A stretch of 64,000 nt of DNA from Candidatus Latescibacterota bacterium (lineage in GTDB: Bacteria; Latescibacterota; UBA2968). A program made the position numbers and the translations under genes. The stretch covers positions 62,001-126,000 of the forward strand of contig JAJDYX010000056.1 of the NCBI GenBank assembly GCA_022824945.1, read 5' to 3'. The notes under the pieces were generated by a model, which worked only from the letters and a program-made list of their open reading frames with translations, ran no database searches and had not been told where the DNA came from. Shown piece after piece: positions 1 through 7,312 of this stretch; position 1 is the first letter of the stretch; every line of letters begins with the position of its first letter.

Positions 1-2
1 TG

Positions 3-329
3 TTCGGTCAGATGCACCTGAACGACGGCGTGTTTGACGGAAAGCGAATCCTTTCCAGGGCATCCATAAGCGAGATGCGGCGACTACAGTCACCTGACAG
101 ACCTCGGAGGACCTACGGATTGGGATGGTTCCGGGGCGACGTTTCAGAGTCCGGCCTGGCCGATCTCGTTTTTCACGGCGGCGCGTGGGGGGCGCATTTT
201 CGAATTGATCGGAGGCGGGAGTTGGTGTGCGCATTTCTTGTTTATCAGAATGCGGTTCAGGTCCAAGTCCTGAAAGATAGGCTTATACAACAAGTCTATG
301 AGATGTTTCCGGTGCCGAAGGGGCGTTGA
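3..329 (+). CDS. Beta-lactamase-family serine hydrolase, C-terminal fragment (cut by window edge)
   Basis: The reading frame is open from the left edge (codons for FGQ precede the first Met at 12), so this is the end of a longer gene. The visible residues FGQMHLNDGVFDGKRILS, then YGLGWF and a FHGGAWGAHFRID stretch, match the C-terminal part of class C beta-lactamase/esterase-like hydrolases. There the HGG segment corresponds to the KTG-like third active-site box. The SxxK and YxN motifs would lie outside the window. Substrate cannot be read; relatives include esterases, D-aminopeptidases and true beta-lactamases. The next gene downstream is on the opposite strand. Confidence 0.7.
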   Translation, partial: FGQMHLNDGVFDGKRILSRASISEMRRLQSPDRPRRTYGLGWFRGDVSESGLADLVFHGGAWGAHFRIDRRRELVCAFLVYQNAVQVQVLKDRLIQQVYEMFPVPKGR

Positions 330-365
330 TCGTTGGAGTTATCCCGCTTACTGGGGTATTGAAAC
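330..365 (+). repeat. CRISPR-like repeat unit A (isolated, degenerate)
   Basis: The last 20 or so bases (TACTGGGGTATTGAAAC) match the 3' half of two similar units at 1579-1614 and 1653-1688. The CCC-N7-GGG dyad followed by ATTGAAAC resembles the 3' end of many type I CRISPR repeats. The 5' half matches poorly. No cas gene is in the window. Confidence 0.4.
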
Positions 366-399
366 AAGTTATGGAGATCATAACTATTGAAAATTTTAA

Positions 400-428
400 A
401 CCCCTGGAGAGATACGCTCTTCAGGGGT
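400..428 (-). terminator. Rho-independent terminator of the PIN-toxin operon
   Basis: Bases 400-411 pair with 417-428 (12 bp, one G-T pair) around a 5-nt loop. Read on the minus strand, the hairpin is followed by TTTAAAATTTT. It lies 75 bases past the stop of the PIN gene, in the right orientation to end that transcript. Confidence 0.75.
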
Positions 429-502
429 GTCATTTGGATGGATTTGAATTGCAAATGGTGAGAAAACTCACATTGCCCTATATCTGCTATTTCGGCAACT
501 TA

Positions 503-1024
503 CTATATATCACTTTGTTCTGTCTCCGCGTCTTCTTCATGCTCCTGGCTTTCTGCTACGTCAATCGCTTCGGGATTCAGAGTCTCAATCTCAGAAAAAG
601 TGGCAAAATGTCTGATATTGAAGGTATATACTCTGGTCACATTGTTTTCCAGCATAGTCGCCACATGCCTTAAATCGTGGAGGCGAAGACCCTGTACCGG
701 ATACCGCTGGAGAAGTCCGAGCATCCGTTCCATAATGCGCGGACCGGGATGGACAACAACCAGTTGCTCAGACTCACAGTATCGTTTCACCTCATTCGTA
801 GCTTCTGCTGGAGACAGCGGTTCATCTACAGCTCGACCATCGGTTCGAGTAACTGTAACAAAAAATTCGCTGAGAACTTGAGGACTGATACAGGCAGCAA
901 CCTCGCCGTTAAGGCACTTATCTCTCAGCGATTTGGCAACTACGTGCCGAGGTGATTTCTGTTGTTGAGCATAGACCAGAATATTGGAATCAAGATATAC
1001 GCGATCACCAAAATTATTCATCAT
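503..1024 (-). CDS. PIN-domain toxin (VapC-like ribonuclease)
   Basis: This 173-residue protein has the PIN layout: D12 in YLDSNILVYA, E53 in LSEFF, D117 in LHDLRHVA, and N136 in TFNIRHF. The first three acids would bind the catalytic Mg/Mn; the fourth position, often Asp, is Asn here, as in many TLN/TFN-type PIN proteins. PIN toxins are endoribonucleases that cleave tRNA, rRNA or mRNA. The start codon overlaps the last 11 bases of the upstream antitoxin-like gene, which indicates translational coupling and the usual antitoxin-toxin order. The C-terminal 25 residues are acidic and probably disordered. A terminator follows at 400-428. Target RNA is unknown. Confidence 0.8.
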   Translation of the reverse strand: MMNNFGDRVYLDSNILVYAQQQKSPRHVVAKSLRDKCLNGEVAACISPQVLSEFFVTVTRTDGRAVDEPLSPAEATNEVKRYCESEQLVVVHPGPRIMERMLGLLQRYPVQGLRLHDLRHVATMLENNVTRVYTFNIRHFATFSEIETLNPEAIDVAESQEHEEDAETEQSDI

Positions 1025-1220
1025 ATGCCATTGCTCGGGTCACTTCACCGCTAACAACATCAGAATCCTTCAAAATAAATTCCGACGGGGCTACCTTCCG
1101 CTTGATAATGGGCTGTAGTCCATCGCTATGCTCACCTCGCGCTTTCCAAACCGCAACGAGATTTTTGAGATATTGTATTCGCTCTTCAGGCAATCCTGCC
1201 ACATCAAGCGTCGTCTCCAT
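1014..1220 (-). CDS. Putative antitoxin partner of the PIN toxin
   Basis: Small 68-residue protein encoded just upstream of, and overlapping, the PIN toxin. I chose the ATG at 1220 (METTLDVAGLPEE) because GGAGAGG sits directly in front of it; a TTG at 1271 would add 17 residues but lacks a good ribosome site. The segment LPEERIQYLKNLVAVWK resembles the N-terminal helix of short VapB-like antitoxins that pair with PIN toxins. No AbrB or ribbon-helix-helix fold is obvious. A TATAAT-like box lies on the minus strand at 1280-1285, so antitoxin and toxin probably share one promoter. The assignment depends mainly on context. Confidence 0.6.
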   Translation of the reverse strand: METTLDVAGLPEERIQYLKNLVAVWKARGEHSDGLQPIIKRKVAPSEFILKDSDVVSGEVTRAMAYDE

Positions 1221-1322
1221 TGTCCTCTCCACTGGTACGTATTTCAAACAGTCATAGATTGATATTTCCAAATTACTGTATTATACTACACAAGTCAATG
1301 GAATGTCTCAAGAGGATGAATC

Positions 1323-1577
1323 ATGACAAAGCCAAAACTATATGAAGAAGTGGCAATAGCGCGCAACATACCGGAAGAAAACTTAAAACAGGGTGATGTT
1401 GCTGTCGTGGTCGAGTATGTACCGCATTCTACGGGCGAAGAAGAAGGGGCAATTTTAGAGATTTTTAATGCCATTGGCGAATCTGTAGCTGTGGTCACAG
1501 TGCCTATCTCCACGATTAAATCGCTACGTGCTAATCAAGTGCTGATGGTGCGTGAGAGAACGCCTGCAAAATTTTAA
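1323..1577 (+). CDS. DUF4926 domain-containing protein
   Basis: An 84-residue protein whose core (LKQGDVAVVVEYV, then ILEIFNAIGESVAVVTVP) has the pattern of DUF4926, small SH3-like beta-barrel proteins of unknown function often found in accessory regions. AGAGGATG gives a ribosome site in front of the ATG at 1323. It is transcribed divergently from the PIN antitoxin, with about 100 bases between the two starts. No partner gene follows; the next 400 bases are repeats. Function unknown. Confidence 0.7.
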   Translation: MTKPKLYEEVAIARNIPEENLKQGDVAVVVEYVPHSTGEEEGAILEIFNAIGESVAVVTVPISTIKSLRANQVLMVRERTPAKF

Positions 1578-1578
1578 A

Positions 1579-1688
1579 TCAGGAAAGACGACCCGACTAC
1601 TGAGGTATTGAAATCTTTGATCTTCAATGTAAAAGTAGCCGTGTATGACGCATCAAGAAGGATTACCCAACTACTGGGGTACTGAAAC
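1579..1688 (+). repeat. Two CRISPR-like repeat units with one 38-nt spacer
   Basis: Units 1579-1614 and 1653-1688 are each 36 nt and align end to end with about 8 mismatches; both end in TACTGRGGTAYTGAAAY. The gap between them is 38 nt, a normal spacer length. The CCC...GGG dyad is present in the second unit and degraded to ACC...GGT in the first. No leader and no cas genes are visible, so this may be a decayed array or an unrelated repeat. Confidence 0.45.
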
Positions 1689-1700
1689 TCTGCTCGTCTA

Positions 1701-1790
1701 TGGTATGCCGCAGTGACGAGCAAAACCTTCTGGATCGCGGCTAAAGCATGTCCCTGCATGATTTTGAGCAGGGATGCATGCCGCGATGAC
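1701..1790. repeat. Dispersed palindromic element, copy 1
   Basis: Shares TGGTATG, CAAAACCTTCTGG and TAAAGCATG with the copy at 43457-43530, and a core with the copy at 5376-5418. The core is ATCGCGGC (1734-1741) pairing with GCCGCGAT (1780-1787); an inner CCCTGC/GCAGGG stem lies inside it. Confidence 0.7.
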
Positions 1791-1985
1791 AACGCCCAAC
1801 CAGCCCCCAGCCCTCAATCCCCAATAACGGTTCGGGAAAAGGATTTCCCTCCTACTTCACACTTCATTTTTTATACCATATTGAAGCTGAACAGTAACAA
1901 AATCGTTACCTGAATGAATTAAATTACAGTGCGATATGAAGCCTCTTTGGAATTGAAGCCATTTGAGCCTCGGGGAGATGCAATA

Positions 1986-2110
1986 CAATGACAACCGCAC
2001 TGGACAGAACACGGGAAATCGAAAGATCTAATAACGGCACACAAACGACAACCGCACTGGACAGAACGCAGGAAATCGAAGAACAAAAAAGATCTAACAA
2101 CTGCATACAA
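1986..2110 (+). repeat. Imperfect tandem duplication inside the 2OG oxygenase gene start
   Basis: ACAACCGCACTGGACAGAAC occurs at about 1990 and again at about 2048. Each copy is followed by GGAAATCGAA and AGATCTAA. The copies are about 60 bases long and in frame. Confidence 0.75.
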
Positions 2111-2623
2111 TGGCTCTATGTAAAACAGCTCTTCAGAGCTGGCGACATGGATCACCTCATCAGATATGCAGAGGATAAGGGTTTTACAAGCGCGACTTAT
2201 GTCGATGGCAGGGAACGAGAAAATGTAAAAGTACTTTTCGTAAACAAAGAGGAAGACACAGCACTAAAACACATATTCGACCGCATCATGGCAGCAGCCA
2301 ACAAATTCGCGCTCTTATTTGAAGTAGATGTTTACCCGGAAATACTTAGCTCAATCCAAATCGCACGATACCTCACAGGCGACCATTACGAAGTACATAT
2401 TGACCACGACACGAGCATGTCAAACCTCGAATACGACAGAAAACTATCGGTATTTGTATCCTGCTCTCCAAATGGCGCACTCGAAATCGAGGGACAACAC
2501 ATCAACGTTGGCAAAGGCGATGCAATCGTCTTCTCAAGCATGAGCCACCACGCCGCACCTGTTCAGGGTGAAGGCAGTCGCTACTCATTTGTCGCATGGA
2601 TAACAGGACCGAGATGGAGATAA
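1988..2623 (+). CDS. 2OG-Fe(II) oxygenase (prolyl-4-hydroxylase-like)
   Basis: A 211-residue protein with the double-stranded beta-helix iron site: H137-x-D139 in YEVHIDHD, the distal His at 187 or 188 in SSMSHHAAPV, and R198 in SRYSF for 2-oxoglutarate. Such enzymes hydroxylate proteins or small molecules using O2, Fe(II) and 2-oxoglutarate. The N-terminus is odd: residues 2-19 and 21-40 are a tandem duplication (TTALDRTxEIE, then RSNN), also visible in the DNA. The next internal Met is at residue 54, after the duplication, so the real start could be lower. GGGGAG at 1972-1977 precedes the ATG at 1988. A terminator follows at 2698-2730. Substrate unknown. Confidence 0.8.
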   Translation: MTTALDRTREIERSNNGTQTTTALDRTQEIEEQKRSNNCIQWLYVKQLFRAGDMDHLIRYAEDKGFTSATYVDGRERENVKVLFVNKEEDTALKHIFDRIMAAANKFALLFEVDVYPEILSSIQIARYLTGDHYEVHIDHDTSMSNLEYDRKLSVFVSCSPNGALEIEGQHINVGKGDAIVFSSMSHHAAPVQGEGSRYSFVAWITGPRWR

Positions 2624-2697
2624 GTTGACGACAGACAAAAAAATCGCTTTTTTTCACACCTGATTGCGCCCCGTGGAATTAAGCCAGAATTTACAAA

Positions 2698-2730
2698 CCC
2701 GTTGATGGAGCGTATCAACGGGATTTTTTT
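2698..2730 (+). terminator. Rho-independent terminator after the 2OG oxygenase
   Basis: CCCGTTGAT (2698-2706) pairs with ATCAACGGG (2714-2722) and is followed by seven T (2724-2730). Because the hairpin covers 2702-2722, it rules out the upstream TTG/ATG starts of the next gene. Confidence 0.85.
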
Positions 2731-2743
2731 TATGAGAAACCGT

Positions 2744-3859
2744 ATGAAACCTGTCGTCGCGCACAGCGCCAACCCCTTCTTGCCAGCCACAGCAACCTGG
2801 ATATACGATCAAATTCGCGCACTGAAACGGTATCGCCCCATCGTCCTCACACAAACGCGCCAGAACCTGGATCGCTTTCCTATAGACCCCGTTCTATCAG
2901 CCGAAGACATCTCGCCCATCCGCAGAACAGTCCTGCGCCTCATACGCAAAATGCGCGGCACGTACGCTGGCTATGAAAACTGGCTTTGCGAACACAACGC
3001 CGCGCTCATCCACGCGCACTTTGGGCAGGAAGGATACCGGTGTCTCTCCGCAAAACAGCGCACAGGTATCCCCCTGATTACCACCTTCTACGGCCTGGAC
3101 GTATCGGCACTACCCCGTCAAAAAAAATGGTCAAAACGATACAAACGGCTCTTTGCCGAAGGCGATCTCTTCCTGGTCGAAGGACCTTTCATGGGCGAAC
3201 AACTCATCGCACTGGGATGTCCTGCCAACCGGGTAATCGTACAACACCTGGGCGTAGATCTCGACAAAATACCCTTCAGAACAGACCCCACACCCGAACA
3301 CCCCATCGTATTGACATACAGCGTATTTCGAGAAAAAAAGGGATTGAAATACGCAATCCGGGCATTTTCAAAAATAGCAAAAAAATATCCAGATGCCCAA
3401 CTGCGGATGATCGGCGACGGACCCTTGCGCCCGCAACTACAAGCCGAAATACGAAATCTACACCTTGAAAACCGCGTCAAAATGCTCGGCCTGCTCCCCC
3501 ATCCCACAGCACTTGAAGAACTAAAACGCGCAACAATCCTTTTATATCCCAGCGTCACAGCAACAGATGGCGACACCGAAGGCGGCGCCCCCGTCGCACT
3601 CATCGAGGCCATGGCAATGGGCGTCCCCATCGTATCGTCCCTACACGCCGACATCCCCGAAGTCGTAATCGACAAAACCTGTGGCCTATTATATCCCGAA
3701 CGAGACATCGCGGGCCTCGCCGCGGGCCTAGACACCCTCCTCAGTTCCCCCGAACAATTTGGCCGCGCTGGCCGCGCTCACGTCGAAAAGCAGCACAATC
3801 TGGAAAAACAGGGTGAAAAATTAGAGGCGATTTATGATCGGGTTATAGGAATCAAATAA
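2744..3859 (+). CDS. Glycosyltransferase family 4
   Basis: A GT-B glycosyltransferase of 371 residues. The C-terminal half carries the GT4 signature: VLTYSVFREKKGL, MIGDGPLRPQL, the loop DGDTEGGAPVALIEAMAMG, and VVIDKTCGLLYPERD. These bind the nucleotide sugar through the E...E pair. The N-terminal half has IHAHFG and the FYGLDVS motif typical of acceptor-side domains of this group. It resembles colanic-acid/exopolysaccharide transferases. The start at 2744 (MKPVVAHSANPF) or 2732 is chosen because earlier codons lie in the terminator hairpin. It stands alone just before the sulfatase cluster; a role in surface polysaccharide synthesis is inferred, and sugar specificity is unknown. Confidence 0.85.
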   Translation: MKPVVAHSANPFLPATATWIYDQIRALKRYRPIVLTQTRQNLDRFPIDPVLSAEDISPIRRTVLRLIRKMRGTYAGYENWLCEHNAALIHAHFGQEGYRCLSAKQRTGIPLITTFYGLDVSALPRQKKWSKRYKRLFAEGDLFLVEGPFMGEQLIALGCPANRVIVQHLGVDLDKIPFRTDPTPEHPIVLTYSVFREKKGLKYAIRAFSKIAKKYPDAQLRMIGDGPLRPQLQAEIRNLHLENRVKMLGLLPHPTALEELKRATILLYPSVTATDGDTEGGAPVALIEAMAMGVPIVSSLHADIPEVVIDKTCGLLYPERDIAGLAAGLDTLLSSPEQFGRAGRAHVEKQHNLEKQGEKLEAIYDRVIGIK

Positions 3860-3960
3860 AGAAGTACAGAGCACCCCCCAATGTATAGTTCTTGACATCA
3901 GCGACTATTGACCCAATTTATGCAGTACCCATTCTCCGCGAATTTAAACTGGAGACAAAA

Positions 3961-5331
3961 ATGCCTGAACGCCCCAACCTCGTATTTGTATTCCCCGATG
4001 AATATCGCAAACAAGCCATGGGATTCATGAACGAAGACCCCGTAATAACGCCCAACATAGATCGATTTGCGTCTGAAAGCCTCGTATTAACCGACGCCGT
4101 AAGCACCAGACCCGTATGCAGCCCATATCGGGCAATGCTCTTCACCGGACAATATCCCCACGCCAATGGCGTACTCAGTAACGTCAACTCCACCACAGTA
4201 CAATACGAAAACTACCTCCGGGAAAACGCACGGTGCTTCTCAGACGTCTTGCACGACGCTGGCTACAACCAGGCGTACCTGGGCAAACTACACCTCGATC
4301 CCCCCAACGAACAGTATCAATACACAGAAGGACCGAGAGGAAATGGCATCATCTGGGACTCATATACCCCACCGGGACCGCGCAGACACGGCTATGACTT
4401 CTGGTATTCCTACGGCTGTTGCGATTGGCACTTCAACCCCCATTATTGGACCGGCGATGATCCCATAGACAAACGCATCGACCCGAAGGAATGGTCTCCC
4501 AAGCACGAAACTGACATCGCAATAAACTACATCCGCAACGAAGGTGGCAAATACAGAGATCCCAAAAAACCATTCTCACTCGTCATATCCCACAACCCGC
4601 CGCACATGCCATTCAAACAAGTACCGGAAAAATACGTCGCCCAATACGGCGATGCCACCCACGAAGACCTCTTAATACGCCCCAATGTCCCCGCAGACAC
4701 AAGCGGCGACAGCGCCCGCGAAAACGCGAAACACTACTTCGCCATGGTAACCGGCGTCGATGAAAACTTTGGACGCATACTGGACTGTCTGAAAACAGAG
4801 GGCCTGGAAGAAAACACCATCGTCGTCTTCACCTCTGACCACGGTGAAATGATGGGTAGCCATGGCCGCATCGGCAAAACCGTACACTACGAAGAATCCT
4901 TCACCGTACCATTTATCATCCGCTGGCCCGGAAAAATCACACCCGGCATAGATAACCTGTTAATCGGCACACCCGACTTGATGCCCACATTGCTCAACCT
5001 CATGGGCGTGGGACAGGTCCCCGACAGCGTCCAGGGAACGGATTACTCCGATATCCTCATGGGCAAAGAAGGCACACGCCCAACATCTGCACTCTACCTC
5101 AACGTAATGCCCGACAACCCCGCTGGCGGATCGCGCGGCGTGCGTACACACCGACACACCTATGTCGTCACGCGAACAGGCGAAGGCGAAGAAACAGTCC
5201 TCCACGACAATATCGCAGACCCCTATCAGCTACAAAACATCGCTGGCGATCATCCCGACCTTGAAGCAGAACTTGAAAAAGAAATGAACACCTGGCTGGA
5301 AAAAACCGGCGATCCATGGTTACGCGAATAG
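3961..5331 (+). CDS. Type I sulfatase
   Basis: 456 residues of the alkaline-phosphatase superfamily. C53 in VCSPYR fits the C-x-P-x-R site in which Cys is converted to formylglycine. The N-terminal metal site is at P12-D13-E14, with KLHLDP further on and the late TSDHGEMMGSHG motif. The enzyme would hydrolyse organic sulfate esters. I start at 3961 (GGAG upstream), not at the TTG at 3892. From this start there is no signal peptide, unusual for polysaccharide sulfatases, so the substrate may be taken up first. The stop TAG lies inside the first unit of an 8-bp tandem array. A second sulfatase follows 177 bases later. Confidence 0.9.
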   Translation: MPERPNLVFVFPDEYRKQAMGFMNEDPVITPNIDRFASESLVLTDAVSTRPVCSPYRAMLFTGQYPHANGVLSNVNSTTVQYENYLRENARCFSDVLHDAGYNQAYLGKLHLDPPNEQYQYTEGPRGNGIIWDSYTPPGPRRHGYDFWYSYGCCDWHFNPHYWTGDDPIDKRIDPKEWSPKHETDIAINYIRNEGGKYRDPKKPFSLVISHNPPHMPFKQVPEKYVAQYGDATHEDLLIRPNVPADTSGDSARENAKHYFAMVTGVDENFGRILDCLKTEGLEENTIVVFTSDHGEMMGSHGRIGKTVHYEESFTVPFIIRWPGKITPGIDNLLIGTPDLMPTLLNLMGVGQVPDSVQGTDYSDILMGKEGTRPTSALYLNVMPDNPAGGSRGVRTHRHTYVVTRTGEGEETVLHDNIADPYQLQNIAGDHPDLEAELEKEMNTWLEKTGDPWLRE

Positions 5332-5357
5332 ACGAATAGACGAATAGACGAATAGAC
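5326..5357. repeat. Four-unit GAATAGAC tandem array
   Basis: Four perfect 8-bp GAATAGAC units. The sulfatase stop codon TAG (5329-5331) is inside unit 1. The array is followed by CCCCGCCCCACCACCCAAA; the array at 60953-61080 has nearly the same flank. Confidence 0.95.
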
Positions 5358-5375
5358 GACCCCCGCCCCACCACC

Positions 5376-5418
5376 CAAAACCTCTGGATTGCGGCTAAAA
5401 CCCTGCCGCAATGACGGC
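5376..5418. repeat. Dispersed palindromic element, copy 2
   Basis: ATTGCGGC pairs with GCCGCAAT across a 9-base loop (TAAAACCCT). Compared with copy 1 both stem arms have changed C to T or G to A together, which keeps the stem intact. A single GATTCGTA unit occurs nearby at 5444-5451. Confidence 0.75.
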
Positions 5419-5508
5419 TTTCAGGTACATTACCTGTTTCATTGATTCGTAGATGAACTGGTCTGAGAAGCGACCAGTTGTACACCGTTCCGCTGAAAGG
5501 AGCAATAA

Positions 5509-6819
5509 ATGGCAGATTCTCCAAATCTCCTCGTCATACACACCGACGAACAAAGCTGCTGGACATTGAGTGCGTATGGCGGAACACTCGTCGAAACGCC
5601 CCACATTGACGCCCTCGCAAACGAAGGCGCCATCTTGACCAACTTCATGGTCAACGTCGCCGTATGCACCCCATCCCGAGGCGTATTCCTCACCGGACGC
5701 TACGAACATGTACACGGCGCATATCGCAACAACATCCCCCTCAACCGCGACGAAATCACATTTGCTCAGGCATTAAAAGACCGCGGATACGACACCGGAT
5801 ACGCGGGCAAATGGCATCTGGACGGTCCCCCGCGCCCCGGCTGGGTACACCCCGAACGCACAATGGGCTTTGACGACGCCCAATACATGTTCAATCGCGG
5901 ACACTGGAAAAAAATCGAAGACGTCGAAATGGGCGATGTGCAGCCCACGGTGTTTAATTACAGAACCATGGGCGACGAAAAAACCTATCCAACGGACTGG
6001 CTAACTGAAAAAACCAACGAATTTTTGACGCGAGATCGAGAAAACCCATTTTGTTTCATGCTCAGCATACCCGATCCCCATCCGCCATTTACCGTACGCG
6101 CACCCTACGACACCATGTACAATCCCGCAGACATGCCATTGCCCGACACGCGCAACGAAGAAAATAAACCAAGTTGGGTAGCCAACAGACAGGCTCCAGA
6201 AGATAAAATCCTGCGCAAACACATGGCCCAATACTGCGGCATGGTCAAAGTCATAGACGACTGCGTGGGCAAAATGCTCGATGCACTCCGCGAAAAAGGC
6301 ATCCTGGACAACACAATTGTGGTCTTCACATCTGACCACGGCGAATACCTCGGCGAACACGGATTGATGGGCAAAAATCAACTCTATGAAACAGCGTATC
6401 GCGTACCCATGTTAATCCGCTGGCCCGAGAAAATCCCGGCTGGCACGCGAATAGATCGCCTGGTCGGCTCCGTCGATTTTATGCCTACCATCCTGACCCT
6501 CATGGGATTTGAACCCTGTGGTCGCGAACACGGGCGAGATGCATCCGCACTCTTGCGCGGCGAAAAAACCGAATGGGACGACATCTGTTATATTCACCAC
6601 GACCCGAACAGAGCCGGCGTATTCACCCCCAATTACGAACTGGCTTATGTAAAGGACCACGACGCCATCCTCTTTGATCGCCAGAATGATCCCGATCAGG
6701 TCAACAACCTGTTTGACGCCCCCGAACACCGGGAAATGATCGCAACCATGACCGCTGACCTCGCCGCGCATCACGCATCGGTAGATTCCCCAGCGACGGA
6801 GTGGTTGCAGGAATTGTAA
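5509..6819 (+). CDS. Type I sulfatase
   Basis: 436-residue sulfatase. C53 in VAVCTPSRGVFLTG fits the formylglycine motif C-T-P-S-R; D13-E14 and the later VFTSDHGEYLGEHG supply metal ligands, and GYAGKWHLDG the conserved K and H of the active site. GAAAGGAG precedes the ATG. There is no signal peptide. It resembles choline-sulfatase/arylsulfatase-like members more than heparan enzymes, but substrate assignment by eye is not safe. The flavin reductase gene starts 11 bases after the stop with its own ribosome site, so the two are likely one transcript. Confidence 0.9.
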   Translation: MADSPNLLVIHTDEQSCWTLSAYGGTLVETPHIDALANEGAILTNFMVNVAVCTPSRGVFLTGRYEHVHGAYRNNIPLNRDEITFAQALKDRGYDTGYAGKWHLDGPPRPGWVHPERTMGFDDAQYMFNRGHWKKIEDVEMGDVQPTVFNYRTMGDEKTYPTDWLTEKTNEFLTRDRENPFCFMLSIPDPHPPFTVRAPYDTMYNPADMPLPDTRNEENKPSWVANRQAPEDKILRKHMAQYCGMVKVIDDCVGKMLDALREKGILDNTIVVFTSDHGEYLGEHGLMGKNQLYETAYRVPMLIRWPEKIPAGTRIDRLVGSVDFMPTILTLMGFEPCGREHGRDASALLRGEKTEWDDICYIHHDPNRAGVFTPNYELAYVKDHDAILFDRQNDPDQVNNLFDAPEHREMIATMTADLAAHHASVDSPATEWLQEL

Positions 6820-6830
6820 AAGGAGTATCT

Positions 6831-7310
6831 ATGGCATTTGATTCACGGCTGCAACGAGATATAATGGGACGGTTTGCAACGGGTGTCACCGTCGTCACCA
6901 CGCGATACAAAAACGGCGACATAACCGGCATGACAGCCAACGCCGTCATGTCTTTGTCGCTGGACCCACCACTCGTCGTGGTATCGGTCGATAAATCGGC
7001 CACCATGCACAGCGCCTTATCGGACGGACAGTGTTATGCAATCAACATCCTCACCCGAGAGCAAGAGCATCTGTCCAACCGATTTGCTATGCCGGGACCA
7101 AAGGACTTTTCCGATCTGGCATTGCGCGAAAGCGAAACAGGCGCGCCGATCCTGGAAGGAACACTGGGATATCTCGACTGCAAGATAGTGAACATCTTGC
7201 CAGCAGGAGACCACGACATGTTTGTAGGAGAAATACTGGCGGGAGAACTGAGAGAGGGGAGCCCATTGCTCTATTATGGAGGGAAGTATCGAAGTCTGGC
7301 AGAAGAATAA
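6831..7310 (+). CDS. Flavin reductase-like protein (FMN-binding split barrel)
   Basis: 159 residues. MGRFATGVTVVTT, GMTANAVMSLSLDPPLVVVSVD and YAINILTREQEHLSNRFA are the hallmark segments of flavin reductase domain proteins, which reduce FMN or FAD with NAD(P)H for partner monooxygenases. AAGGAG at 6819-6824 sets the start at 6831; an upstream GTG at 6801 would overlap the sulfatase. Located directly after a sulfatase, it may supply reduced flavin to an oxygenase that opens sulfonated or aromatic substrates, but no flavin monooxygenase is in the window, so the partner is unknown. The stop is 2 bases from the convergent potassium channel gene. Confidence 0.85.
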   Translation: MAFDSRLQRDIMGRFATGVTVVTTRYKNGDITGMTANAVMSLSLDPPLVVVSVDKSATMHSALSDGQCYAINILTREQEHLSNRFAMPGPKDFSDLALRESETGAPILEGTLGYLDCKIVNILPAGDHDMFVGEILAGELREGSPLLYYGGKYRSLAEE

Positions 7311-7312
7311 GC

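Larger units (their letters stand above)
1578..1987. other. 410-base intergenic stretch with repeats
   Basis: Contains two degenerate CRISPR-like units (1579-1688) and a palindromic element (1701-1790). AT-rich sequence in front of the 2OG oxygenase includes a short GTAAC/GTTAC inverted repeat near 1894-1909. A GGGAAA/TTTCCC hairpin lies near 1834-1849. I see no gene here. Confidence 0.6.

Noticed and set aside
330..1688. A functional CRISPR array
   Set aside because: Only two adjacent degenerate units with one spacer, no leader and no cas genes in the window; reported as a repeat.
2702..2743. Upstream TTG/ATG starts for the glycosyltransferase
   Set aside because: They fall within the terminator hairpin and T tract of the preceding gene; the family start fits MKPVVAHSANPF at 2744.
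3892..3960. TTG start adding 23 residues to the first sulfatase
   Set aside because: No ribosome site, and the ATG at 3961 with GGAG matches the family start.
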